From NCBI GenBank assembly GCA_005524015.1, contig SULG01000022.1:1-45434 (forward strand): a DNA stretch of 45,434 nucleotides. Direction: 5' to 3'. This DNA comes from Candidatus Jettenia ecosi. GTDB taxonomy: Bacteria > Planctomycetota > Brocadiia > Brocadiales > Brocadiaceae. The first letter of the stretch is position 1, and the number at the start of each line of letters is the position of its first letter. The translations under genes and the position numbers were made by a program. The notes below the pieces were generated by a model, which saw only the letters and a list, made by a program, of their open reading frames with translations, did no database searches and was not told the origin of the DNA. Of the stretch, positions 31,756-41,000 are shown in pieces.

Positions 31756-32574
31756 TTACCGGCGCTGCGCATGCTTCATCAAACGGATACTTATTTTACT
31801 GCCCCTGTCTGCGTTAAAATATTTTTGGGCATTTCCCTGATTTACCGAGATTTCCAGAAAGCCCGCACTTCCAATAAGAGCAAGCGGTTTCCCGTCACTT
31901 ACATCCGCATAGGTCTTGCTCAATCCCAAAATTTTCTTCTTCCCGATGATTACTTCCCTGTCTTTCTGATCTAATGCTAAACTTTCTCCATGCGTTCTTG
32001 TAATATTAGTAATAAGATTTCCAAATCGGTCAATAGAGATGATTTGACCTTCCAGTTGTCCCGGTTTTTTAAAGCGCGGCTCAGGTATATCAAGGCGCTC
32101 CAGTCGATCTATCTTAGCGCCTAATTGCCGGGTTTTTATTCCCCGTGATAAATGCGCAGCAACAGGCGCAAAGATATCCCGTCCGTGGAAGGTATGACCC
32201 GGCGATGGCAGAAAATATTTGCTATTGGTTACATGAATGATATTTTTCAATCTTTCCTTCCGGGCAATGAAACTCAGGAGACCATTATTGGGAGCAAGGA
32301 ACAGATAATCCTGCGTTTCAACACAGACAATACCTCTGGCGCTTCCTACACCGGGGTCAATAACTGCTACGTGAATAGTCCCTTTGGGAAAATATGTATA
32401 AGATGTAGAGAGGAGATAGGCGCCGTTACATATATCGTGTGGAAGAATATTGTGGCAGATATCAATAATATGCACACCAGGATTAATCCCTGCTATTACC
32501 CCTTTCATGATGCCCACGTATGCATCTTGATTGCCAAAGTCCGTAAGTAAACTAATTACTCCTGATCGATGCAT
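31756..32574 (-). CDS. SAM hydroxide adenosyltransferase (DUF62)
   Basis: A 272-residue member of the DUF62 / SAM_HAT family, which hydrolyses S-adenosylmethionine to adenosine and methionine; halogenases such as SalL and fluorinase are relatives. Family marks: SLLTDFGNQDAYVGIMKGVI with the catalytic Asp near the N-terminus, VAVIDPGVGSARG, APNNGLLSF, TFHGRDIFAPVAAHLSRG with the conserved His/Arg, and IDRFGNLITNI in the C-terminal domain. The physiological purpose of the family is poorly known. It precedes bioA by about 90 bases on the same strand, and the next five genes all use SAM or a SAM-dependent step, or are near such genes, so a role in SAM balance is an attractive inference. Confidence 0.92.
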   Translation of the reverse strand: MHRSGVISLLTDFGNQDAYVGIMKGVIAGINPGVHIIDICHNILPHDICNGAYLLSTSYTYFPKGTIHVAVIDPGVGSARGIVCVETQDYLFLAPNNGLLSFIARKERLKNIIHVTNSKYFLPSPGHTFHGRDIFAPVAAHLSRGIKTRQLGAKIDRLERLDIPEPRFKKPGQLEGQIISIDRFGNLITNITRTHGESLALDQKDREVIIGKKKILGLSKTYADVSDGKPLALIGSAGFLEISVNQGNAQKYFNADRGSKISIRLMKHAQRR

Positions 32575-33031
32575 CGCTGTTGCATTACTCTGTAAAAATG
32601 GTTTTATAGTGAAAGCTGCATAACGAGAAAAACATCTTACCTACAAAATCTTTCATTTTCTTTTTAATATCAGGTACATGAGTATTAACCCGACTATAGT
32701 AATGGCAAAATATTTTAAATTCAAGGATTTTTTCAAGCAGAACAAAATAGCGGACAGGGAATGCAGTATGTCGTAAGCAACGATTGGAACTGAACGGGAT
32801 ATGGTAGAAATGAAGCTGGTAGCTTATGTTTGGCACATCATGCAGTTAAGATACTATAGAATTTATCCCTTTGGTGGATTCGCTCCGCTTAATCCACCCT
32901 ACCGGTAATTTTATAATGAGTAGGGTGGATTAAGCGGAGCGAATCCACCATTGCATCGTAATGACATTGGTCTGCAACCTGAACTGTTTCTTCTGGTCGA
33001 TAAAAAGGGAGGTTTTCGTTGTATAATACTT
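32575..33031. other. Gap with a perfect 30-bp inverted repeat
   Basis: No convincing gene is seen. A degenerate ACGATTGGAACTGAACGGG end-like sequence lies near 32779-32797, and the perfect inverted repeat at 32874-32950 separates the SAM gene block from the rubrerythrins. Confidence 0.6.
32874..32950. repeat. Perfect 30-bp-arm palindrome
   Basis: GGTGGATTCGCTCCGCTTAA continuing to TCCACCCTAC (32874-32903) is the exact complement of 32921-32950, with a 17-base loop. A diverged relative is at about 24427-24520. It lies between genes transcribed in the same direction and would form a very stable hairpin in RNA. Confidence 0.9.
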
Positions 33032-33580
33032 TCATGGAAAAGCAACGAAATACTCTTTCGGTGCTTTACATACGGGGCATTTATTCGGCGTATCTCCTTT
33101 CCGTGTATATCCGCATACCTTACAGACCTGAATTGGACCAAATTCTATATCATTATTACTCCCGATAACTTCTTTTACCCTCGCCAAAAGCTTTTTATGT
33201 ATTCTTTTAACGAGATAAGCCCATGTAAAACTTTTCTCCGCTCCTTTTTCTCCTTGAAACTTAGCGATCTCAATATAAGCGGGATATACATCGGTGATTA
33301 CAAATCCCTCTTCTGCCATAGCTAATTTTACATTCTTCCTTGTATCGCCAAATCCGAATGTTACCCTGCTGTTCACCACAAACCCCCCTTCCAGGTGCCT
33401 GAGCTCAGCATAGTGGTTGTTAGCCTGAACTTTTTTCGAATAAACGATAGCCCGGAATATATGAGCCGTATTGGGGAACCCTTCTTTATCAGCCTGGTCA
33501 GCAAAATGCAGGTACTGTGTAGAGGCGTGACTTTCACTACCAAAGACATTCATTAACTGCTGCTCAATCATTTTTCTCAT
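33032..33580 (-). CDS. Rubrerythrin paralogue with degenerate diiron site
   Basis: A 182-residue protein collinear, residue for residue, with the intact rubrerythrin directly upstream (33594-34142). It keeps Glu16 and His128 and the C-terminal rubredoxin-like iron site (CKVCGY and CPVCKA). The other ligand positions are changed: Glu49 to Lys, His52 to Gln, Glu94 to Val, Glu97 to Asp and Glu125 to Lys. A normal diiron centre is therefore unlikely, and peroxidase activity is probably lost. It may act as an electron carrier, a scaffold, or a partner in a mixed dimer. The start at Met 33580 matches the paralogue; the open frame extends further upstream into the previous gene. No strong Shine-Dalgarno is seen, and the 13-base gap to the upstream gene suggests coupled translation. 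Confidence 0.85.
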   Translation of the reverse strand: MRKMIEQQLMNVFGSESHASTQYLHFADQADKEGFPNTAHIFRAIVYSKKVQANNHYAELRHLEGGFVVNSRVTFGFGDTRKNVKLAMAEEGFVITDVYPAYIEIAKFQGEKGAEKSFTWAYLVKRIHKKLLARVKEVIGSNNDIEFGPIQVCKVCGYTRKGDTPNKCPVCKAPKEYFVAFP

Positions 33581-33593
33581 AAAATCTTTGGCA

Positions 33594-34142
33594 TTACCGA
33601 AAGGCAATGAAGGCTTCTTTTTTTGCTTCACACAAAGGGCATATATCCGGGGCTTCTCCTTCAAGTGTATATCCACAGACACTACAAACCTGAATAGGCC
33701 CTAATGCGACATCACTGTTTCTATCGACATCCTCTTTCGCCTTTTCAAAAAGCGCTTTATGCATCTTTTCCGTACCGTAAGCCCATTGGAAACTCCTCTC
33801 AGCGCCTTTTTCTCCCTGGAACTTGGCCACTTCAATATACGTAGGGTACATCTCGGTAATCTCATAATTTTCTCCCATGATCGCTAATCGTATATTCTTC
33901 TTTGTATCGCCAGGTCCAAAGGTCGCCATACTATTCGCCACAAATCCGCCTTCCAAGTGAACGAGTTCACGATAATGGTCGCCAGCGTGGACAAATTCCG
34001 CATAAGAGATAGCCCGAAATAAACGGGCTGTATTGGGAAGGTTTTCTTTATCAGCCTGGTCGGCAAAATGCAGATAACGCATATGGGCCTGACTTTCACC
34101 GCCAAAGGCGTTTATCAGATTTTGCTCAGTCATCTGTTTCAT
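33594..34142 (-). CDS. rbr: Rubrerythrin
   Basis: A 182-residue non-haem iron protein that reduces hydrogen peroxide in anaerobes. The N-terminal four-helix diiron domain has all expected ligands: Glu16 (GGESQAHMRY), Glu49 and His52 (AEFVHAGDH), Glu94 and Glu97 (YEITEMYP), Glu125 and His128 (TEKMH). The C-terminal rubredoxin-like domain carries CSVCGY and CPLC. ATG at 34142 lies three bases after the stop of the M48 peptidase gene, so the three genes form one operon. The electron donor (rubredoxin or NADH oxidoreductase) is not in the window. Confidence 0.94.
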   Translation of the reverse strand: MKQMTEQNLINAFGGESQAHMRYLHFADQADKENLPNTARLFRAISYAEFVHAGDHYRELVHLEGGFVANSMATFGPGDTKKNIRLAIMGENYEITEMYPTYIEVAKFQGEKGAERSFQWAYGTEKMHKALFEKAKEDVDRNSDVALGPIQVCSVCGYTLEGEAPDICPLCEAKKEAFIAFR

Positions 34143-34145
34143 ACA

Positions 34146-34868
34146 TTACTCCTTTTCTAAAGTAGGTATATACTTTCTCAAAAGATTAATCCTCGAATTA
34201 ACCCTAACAGAAAAACTAAAATTCAAGAGACTAAATATCCTGTCACTCATCATGAGATTCAGATGTCTTTCCAGAAAATCTGGCAATCCGTTCGGGTTGA
34301 ATCCTGCTTTATACGCATAGAAAACACCGGTGGAATCTGCCTCATGCTCAAATTCCTCAAGGTGGTTGTTCAAGAGCAAGGTCACATCAAGACCTGATTC
34401 GCTGCCATGAGAGTTTTCCATAACCTCGTGATACAATCTTGAAACATGCCTAAGAGATGCATGAGCAATCTCATGACCAATAATCCCCGCAACCTCATCT
34501 TCGCTTTTTGCGAATGCTAATAAACCATAGGTTACGTATATATACCCGCCAGGGGCAGAAAAGGCATTGATTGAACGGGATTGGATAATAGTACAGGTAA
34601 AGGGAAGTGTCTTCCGGTCAGAAAGGACGATAAGTTTGTGCGCAATATTGTTAACTGCCTGAATAAGCACCGCATCATCACACAGGTAAAAGTGATGCCT
34701 TATATATTCATCCACTCTCTTGCCCTGCTCAATCTCTTCATCGTCGCTCATTTCTGCTGAGTTACCATCTAACTGCCAGGCGTCATCAGCCTTACTGTAG
34801 TTTACCTGAGAAAAAAAGATAACCACCGGTATGATACTAATACAAAATAACCTTCTATACATTTCCAT
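34146..34868 (-). CDS. Periplasmic M48-family metalloprotease
   Basis: A 240-residue secreted zinc peptidase of the M48 (BepA/LoiP/Oma1-like) family. A signal peptide (about 6-27) ends in SKADDAW. The catalytic motif GHEIAHASLRH contains HExxH, and the third zinc ligand is the Glu in EFEHEADSTG. The family segments INAFSAPGGYIYVTYGLL and VAGIIGHE are also present. Members degrade misfolded outer-membrane proteins. No TPR domain follows, making it a short member. It is the first gene of an operon with two rubrerythrins, which suggests a shared oxidative or envelope stress response; that is inference. Confidence 0.9.
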   Translation of the reverse strand: MEMYRRLFCISIIPVVIFFSQVNYSKADDAWQLDGNSAEMSDDEEIEQGKRVDEYIRHHFYLCDDAVLIQAVNNIAHKLIVLSDRKTLPFTCTIIQSRSINAFSAPGGYIYVTYGLLAFAKSEDEVAGIIGHEIAHASLRHVSRLYHEVMENSHGSESGLDVTLLLNNHLEEFEHEADSTGVFYAYKAGFNPNGLPDFLERHLNLMMSDRIFSLLNFSFSVRVNSRINLLRKYIPTLEKE

Positions 34869-35699
34869 AACGTTACACCATGGTTTGGATAAGGAAAACG
34901 AAAGATTTTACGGTATTCAAGATACGGTTACAGATTTTATTGATTATGGATCTTATACCAGGATTATACCAGGACTTTGCCCTCCTTTGCCATATTATAT
35001 AATGTAAGAGTAACTTTGTTATAGTAATGTTAAAACAAAATGTCACTTTATTTTTGAGATCATGATAGTACAAAAATACCCGTAATTACTCAAAATAAGG
35101 TGCAAAACCTGGGTAGGGGCGAACCTTGTGTTCGCCCTGATCATGGGAAAACGCACAGATCTTGGATTTACACAAAGGGTGGGCGAACACAAGGTTCGCC
35201 CCTACTGTGATCCAACAGTATTTTGAGTAACTACAAATACCCTATAATTCAGAAGTGGTAACAGATAAAATGAAGATGATCTCTATTTCAAGCCCGAAGG
35301 GCTGTCATGATTATAGATAATGAATTACCGCAAAATCAATAACCCTGAAGGGGTAAAATACTTATCAGAAAACAACGGCAAATTCCCAGGCAATGACCGG
35401 TATACACGGGTTTTCCATGCCACCCCTTCGGGGTTCAAATCCTTTCTTCTGCTCTTTTGCTATAATCATACCATCCCTTCGGGATTATGAGACAAAAATA
35501 CCTTGATTGTGTAGGAATTTTCATTTTATGTAAGCGGTTTTCAGGGTGGCATGGACAAACAAAGTTTGTCAGTGCCACCCTTGACTAAACAATACCTTGA
35601 TACTCTATCACTCCGTTTCTTTGGGATGAGGAAAAACTGATCTGCACTTTCCGGGAAATTTTACTCTACTCTGTGACATTTTGTTTTGAGATTGCTATA
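34869..35699. repeat. Gap with nested palindromes and module C5
   Basis: No convincing gene is seen. An outer inverted pair, AATTACTCAAAATA (about 35083-35096) and TATTTTGAGTAACT, encloses the perfect 25-bp-arm palindrome at 35113-35205. Module C5 (about 35289-35488) follows, with CCCGAAGGGCTGTCATGATT, CACCCCTTCGGGG and CATCCCTTCGGGATT. GGGTGGCATGGACAAACAAA / GTTTGTCAGTGCCACCC (about 35546-35579) is a further hairpin near the 3' end of the YihY gene and may help terminate its transcript. Confidence 0.7.
35113..35205. repeat. GTAGGGGCGAACC palindrome, copy 1
   Basis: The arms begin GTAGGGGCGAACCTTGTG and are perfect over 25 bases (35113-35137 with 35181-35205). The same family is at 43636-43727 with one mismatch, with a different loop sequence of nearly the same length. 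Confidence 0.9.
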
Positions 35700-36692
35700 T
35701 TAACCCGTATCCGAAGTATCTTCTTCCTTATTGGGCGACTTTATCTTTGTAGTTGCAGTATCTGCTATTCCTTTTTCGGCGCAATATCTTTCAGGAAGAG
35801 ATGTGGCGCCTTTTGAAGGTTTCACACCTGAACCATACGTATTTGCATACACCTGGGTAAACTCGGCGCCAAACAAAAATATCTGGGCTGAATAATAAAC
35901 CCAGATAAGGATAATAACGAAAGAACCAGCTGCGCCGTAAGCGGATGAGACACTGCTCTTTCCAAGGTATAAACCAATCAAAAACTTACCCACGGTAAAT
36001 AACATCGAAGTGATTGCGGCCCCAAGCCAAACATCACTCCAGGCAATTTTTACATCGGGCAGGATTTTATAAATCATTGCAAAGAGCAGGGTAGTAATCC
36101 CGAAAGAGACAATGAAGTTTATACTGTGCATGATAAAGGAAAATTTAGGAAATATTTCGTTCAGAAGGCCGCCGAAGACAGATAATGCAGCGCTCATCAC
36201 CAGCGATATCAGAAGTAAAAAACCGATTGCCAGTATCATGGAGAAAGAAATAATACGGTCTTTCATAAAGCCAATCACACCACTCACTGGCCTGGGTGTT
36301 ATCTCCCATATAGTATTGAGGGCATCCCGAAGTTGGCCAAATACAAATGTCGCTCCCAGGAATAGAGCACCAAGAGCAAATATCGTTGCGATGATACCTG
36401 AAGAGGTATTCCGCGCGCTCATGATCATCCTCTCTACTGCATGTGCGCCTGCTTCACCGATCAAACCTTTCATTTGATTCACAATCTCTCCCTGCGCCGC
36501 TTCCTGCCCAAATATAAAACCGGCAATAGCAATCACCATAATTAATAAAGGAGCAAGAGAGAATATTGTATAATATGCCAACGCGGCGGCTAAGCGAGAT
36601 GCCTTATCCTCATTCCATTCAAGGTATGTATTTTTGAGTAAGATCCAAATAGGGCTGTTCTTACTCCATTCCCATAATTTATTTCTAACCAA
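35700..36692 (-). CDS. YihY/BrkB family inner-membrane protein
   Basis: A 330-residue membrane protein with six or so helices. The family signature near the N-terminus, RLAAALAYYTIFSLAPLLIM (about 33-52), is complete. LFLGATFVFGQLRDALNTIW and SSAYGAAGSFVIILIWVYYS with FLFGAEFTQVYA are also typical of YihY proteins. The family was once annotated as ribonuclease BN by error; its function is unknown, with roles suggested in transport or envelope biology. The C-terminal 40 residues are polar and charged. The start is TTG at 36692 with AAGG about ten bases upstream. It is a single gene bounded by long gaps. Confidence 0.92.
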   Translation of the reverse strand: MVRNKLWEWSKNSPIWILLKNTYLEWNEDKASRLAAALAYYTIFSLAPLLIMVIAIAGFIFGQEAAQGEIVNQMKGLIGEAGAHAVERMIMSARNTSSGIIATIFALGALFLGATFVFGQLRDALNTIWEITPRPVSGVIGFMKDRIISFSMILAIGFLLLISLVMSAALSVFGGLLNEIFPKFSFIMHSINFIVSFGITTLLFAMIYKILPDVKIAWSDVWLGAAITSMLFTVGKFLIGLYLGKSSVSSAYGAAGSFVIILIWVYYSAQIFLFGAEFTQVYANTYGSGVKPSKGATSLPERYCAEKGIADTATTKIKSPNKEEDTSDTG

Positions 36693-37039
36693 TACTGAAA
36701 TACCTTACTATTCATAGATGATACATGGAGAGAACTAATATCAGTGGATATGAGCACATGAGAACACTTACCATGACAGGAAATCACAAAAATGCTTATG
36801 GATTTAATACGGTGTTATTGGCGACCAGCAAACTATAACTAGTCGCCTCTTACACCTTACCAAACTCATCGTTTCTCCGCCAGGGAACTGGGTTCCATAT
36901 GAGTATTCCCGGAATAGAATTATTAGCAGTATCATTACAGACTTTTATGAGGAGATACTATTGATAAACTCCATCCTTTGACAATTCTAAACTTGAGAAC
37001 AAACCTCTGTTCTCTGTTCAATACCCGACTTACATTTAC
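36693..37039. other. Gap without a recognised gene
   Basis: AT-rich sequence between two minus-strand genes. It holds a small hairpin GGCGAC/GTCGCC (36820-36847). A promoter for the YihY gene should lie here, but no clear -35/-10 pair stands out. Confidence 0.5.
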
Positions 37040-37651
37040 CTATTCCTCTTCCTGTTCCTGTTCCTGGATTCTTTCGGTTCTTCTGTCTACGCCACTACTC
37101 CTTCTCTCCTCTCTGTCTGTTTCGCCTACAACAGTAATAGTTAACGGAGAACTAATCTTTTCCAATCCTGTGTACTTCGTGCTGGCAGAGATATTTCTTA
37201 TGTTTATATTAAACATATCACTATCCCGCTTGCTCGGAGACGGATAAACAGTAATCTCCCGATAGGCAAGATTATTGGTACTAACATCCGGCATGAGTTT
37301 AGAAGTGTAATATCCCAGATCCGCAGCTTCCAGATCACGTTGTCTTTCTACATTTTCTACTAATCCTATAACATTCCCGTCAATATCAACCTGGAAATCT
37401 GACAGGTATGCTGAGTTTAATTGAATAACAACCGATTCGGTTGGCAACATCTCATATTCGCCTTTCAGGTTTGGTATAATTACTTTCTCCGTCGGCGGTC
37501 CAGGTCTAATAACCCTGTGAAGTCCGGGTGACTGAGCAGCCGGAGCCCTCTTAGCCATGGTGCGGTCTATGGCACAACCTGCAGTTACTACGAGAAATGC
37601 ACAAGCTAGCCCTACTATTGTATTTTTACTCATTACGTTCTTTCTTTTCAT
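37040..37651 (-). CDS. Small lipoprotein of unknown function
   Basis: A 203-residue probable lipoprotein: the signal peptide ends in the lipobox VTAGC (Cys26). The mature part has a Pro-rich linker (about 35-55), a domain with LPTESVVIQLNSAYLSDFQV and VDIDGNVIGLVENVERQRD, and an acidic Gln/Glu tail (about 188-203). The tail is encoded by short tandem repeats (TTCCTG units on the plus strand, about 37046-37066), so its length could vary between strains. AAAGGAGG upstream makes the start secure. No known family is recognised. Confidence 0.8.
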   Translation of the reverse strand: MKRKNVMSKNTIVGLACAFLVVTAGCAIDRTMAKRAPAAQSPGLHRVIRPGPPTEKVIIPNLKGEYEMLPTESVVIQLNSAYLSDFQVDIDGNVIGLVENVERQRDLEAADLGYYTSKLMPDVSTNNLAYREITVYPSPSKRDSDMFNINIRNISASTKYTGLEKISSPLTITVVGETDREERRSSGVDRRTERIQEQEQEEE

Positions 37652-38029
37652 TTCTTTCCTCCTTTCACATCAATAATGCCAAAATTTCCATACAAATATT
37701 ACGGTGTATATTTACAATAGAGTGACATACAGTATATACTATACCTATGCCCTGCCCTGGTATATTCACCAGAAGCTTTTCTTTTACAAACCTCCTTCTT
37801 TTCTCCCTCCTTTCGCCAAAAATATTGAATAAACTTGTAACAGTTCAGCTCACCGCCGAGCCTGCCCTCATGAAAATGGGGGAACGCCGAGGTCGCCGAG
37901 AATGTAAGAGAGGTATAAGCAGAAGTTATTACACAAAATTCCTATCTTTCCTTTATTTCTCCGCGTTCTCCGCGCCCTCTACGGTGAACTATTACATAAA
38001 CTTTTGGATACAGAAGAGTTCCTTTCTCA
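37652..38029. other. Gap with GC-rich dispersed repeat fragments
   Basis: No gene is seen. CGCCGAGGTCGCCGAGAA (about 37890-37907) and TCTCCGCGTTCTCCGCGCCC (about 37959-37978) belong to a dispersed repeat type, here in inverted arrangement. The promoter of the lipoprotein at 37040 must lie near 37660-37750, where the sequence is AT-rich. Confidence 0.5.
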
Positions 38030-41000
38030 TCAGGGTGTGATAAATGTCCCCTCACTTCCATAAACAATCCCAATACCGTTTTTCGCCCCTATCCGGTAAT
38101 AGTATGCTGTTCCGGGTGATAATCCGCTTACCTCGGTACGTATTGCCGTGTCAATCGATCCATCGATAGTCTGGGTTGAGGAGGTAGTATTATATAAACC
38201 GCTACCTGTGCCGTATTCGAACCATACCTCAGTTGAAGACTGATTCGCATTTGCTGTCCCATTCAACATCGCGGAATTGGCTGTTACATTTGTTGCAGCC
38301 CCGGTTGTTGCTACCGGTGGTATAGCCGCAGTCGTGGTTGGCCATGTTCCTGTCAGTGAGTATGTTAAATTTTCATCGTAGTCGCCTGAATGACTTGAGA
38401 CCTCCAGGTAATAGGTCCCTATCGTGGTTGCGTTATAATTTATGGTATCCACACCTTTTGTATATAAAGACGTAGAGGCTATTAAAGACCGTGAAGGATC
38501 ATAAAAACGCATATTATATTGCCTGTTCCTTGGCATATCGAGTTCAAGCGATACCCTTCCGGGGCTAGCTATCATTATCTTAAAATAATCGACATCTGAA
38601 GAACTGCATATCCTTCCGTGGTAACTGGCGCCAAGAATTATCGGCCCATAGGCTGTATCCATGTTTTCATTAGGCTCGTAGGAGTCTGTACAAGGGGAAA
38701 AAGTAGACGACCTTCCATAGGTAGTCCCCGCCTCATTCTGCGCTACTATTCTATAGTAATAGAGTATCGCGCCTGCTAACTCTTCTATATCAATACGTAT
38801 CTCTGTATCGCCTGACCCGTTTATTGTTTGCCTGGGCGAATTCCTGGCATACTCTCCTTTATCCGTGCTATACTCAAACCATACAACGGTACTCAAGCCG
38901 TTAGCATTTACTACCCCCTGTAATGTTGCCGAGTGCGCCGTCACATTTGTCGCGCCCCCCGTTACCGCAGCAGGCGCAATAAACGGGGTGGAAAGATTAT
39001 TATCAAGCTTTGCTACAAAGATATCGTAATCGCCGTTATAAGAAGCATCATAAGTATTGCCCGTTACGGGAAAGTTTTTTGATTCAGTCCAACCGGACAG
39101 ATAGATATTTCCGGCAGGATCCATCATCTGACCATACCCGTAGTCACGCAGAGTCCCCCCCAGGTATGTTGATGCAAGGAGATTTCTTAAATCACTACTT
39201 ACCTTTGATACAAAAGCATCGGTAGCGCCGCTGAGAGCAGTATCATAAGCGCCGGTAGTTACAGGAAAGTCTGGCGAAGTAGTATAACCAGATACATAGA
39301 TAGCTCCATGCCGCAAACTTCTGCTTGAATCTATGATTACAGACTCACCATAATCATAGCCGGACCCGCCTAAATAGGTAGATCCTAAAAGACTTGCCAG
39401 GTCCCCGGGGAACACTGATATAAAGACATCGTAATAACCACCATGTGCAGGAGCAAAAACGCCGTATGTTGTTGGAAAGTTTGATGAATAGGTCTGACCA
39501 ACCACAACAACATTTACATCTGCATCTACGATTATAGACTGACCATAATCGTAATCGTTCCCTCCCAGATAGGTAGAGGAGAGAAGGTTTTTTAAACTTC
39601 TGTCAAATTTTGATATAAAGGCGTCAGAAGGTCCATCCAGAAAGATATCATATGCATTTGCAGTAGTTGGAAAGCCTGACGACCACGTATTACCAGTAAT
39701 ATAAAGGTTTTCATCGGAGGCTATAGCTATGGAATAACTATAATCATAATCTTTTCCTCCCAGATAGGTAGATGCGAGGAGTTTTGTCAGATTTCTGTTT
39801 AATTTCGATATAAAAATATCGTAATAACCACCATAAGAAGTATCATAAGAACCCTTAATAATGGGAAAGTTTGATGAATACGTCTCACCCGTTACAAATA
39901 CATTTCCTTCCCGGTCTGTAACTATGGATTCTCCCTTATCATCAGAAGACCCACCCACATACGTGGATGCATTAAGTATGGTTAAATTCTCAGATAACTT
40001 TGATAGAAAGAGGTCGGAGTTTCCGCCATTATAAGAAGTATCAAATGCATCAGCGCTTGTTGGAAAATCTGATGATGCGGTTAAACCAGCCACGCATATA
40101 TCTCCGCCGGAATCTATTGTTAGAGAATGAAGATAATCATCGGAACTTCCTCCTAAATACGTGCATGCGGTAACTTTTGTCAAATCACCATTTATTTTTG
40201 CTATAAAAACATCAGAATTACCACGATGAGAAGTCCCATAAACACCTGTACTTGCTGGAAAATCTGATGATTTAGTCCAACCACCTATATAGATATCGCC
40301 ATCCGGACCAACAGCCATTGAATAAGCAATATCATGAGACCCTCCTCCCAGATAGGTAGCTGCCAAAAGAGGATCTATAACAAGTTCTTTTGTTCTATCA
40401 TAGCTTGCCACCTTGAAACCGTAGATAAGTTGAGGAGTTGTAAGTTGAGAGATTTTTTCTTCTGGATTCTGACTTCTGTATTCTGACTTTTGTATTCTGT
40501 ATTCAGCATCAATCTCCACCCGTTTTCCATGAATCTCCTGATACGCAACAGGTTTTGTGAACAGAACAGTTCCGAATACTGTTTCTGCCTCAAGCTGACC
40601 TTTCTTATTCACTTTCAGGGCATTCGCCCCGCTGAGTTTTATTTTTATACTATCAAGGTCTGCATAGGGCTTTACATAAAAGAGCTTTTCAACATTAGCC
40701 CCACAAGCCTTTAATTTTAACTCTACCCCATTGTACACTTCTCCGAAACTGATATATTCATATGCTGAGATATTCTCCTTCCACAGAGATGGATCATTTC
40801 CCTTAAAATAATTCACCTGTGTTGTGGCCTTTCCTTCCCCCTCTACCAGAGTAATGTTTCCATCGAAAATTTCTTCTTTTAGCGTCAAACACCGTGAATT
40901 TTTCTCATCCAGGTCAACATGGCGCATATTCCATTTCGATGAACCGGAATAGCCTTGTTTTTTATCATGAAGATTACAGATCTCTTCTAATAAGCTGCAG

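Noticed and set aside
34873-35073. A 66-codon minus-strand open frame upstream of the M48 peptidase.
   Set aside because: No Shine-Dalgarno sequence, no recognisable features and low-complexity composition; the peptidase promoter more likely lies here.
36725-36838. A 37-codon plus-strand open frame (MERTNISGYEHM onward).
   Set aside because: There is no ribosome binding site and no recognisable protein family; its length is within chance.
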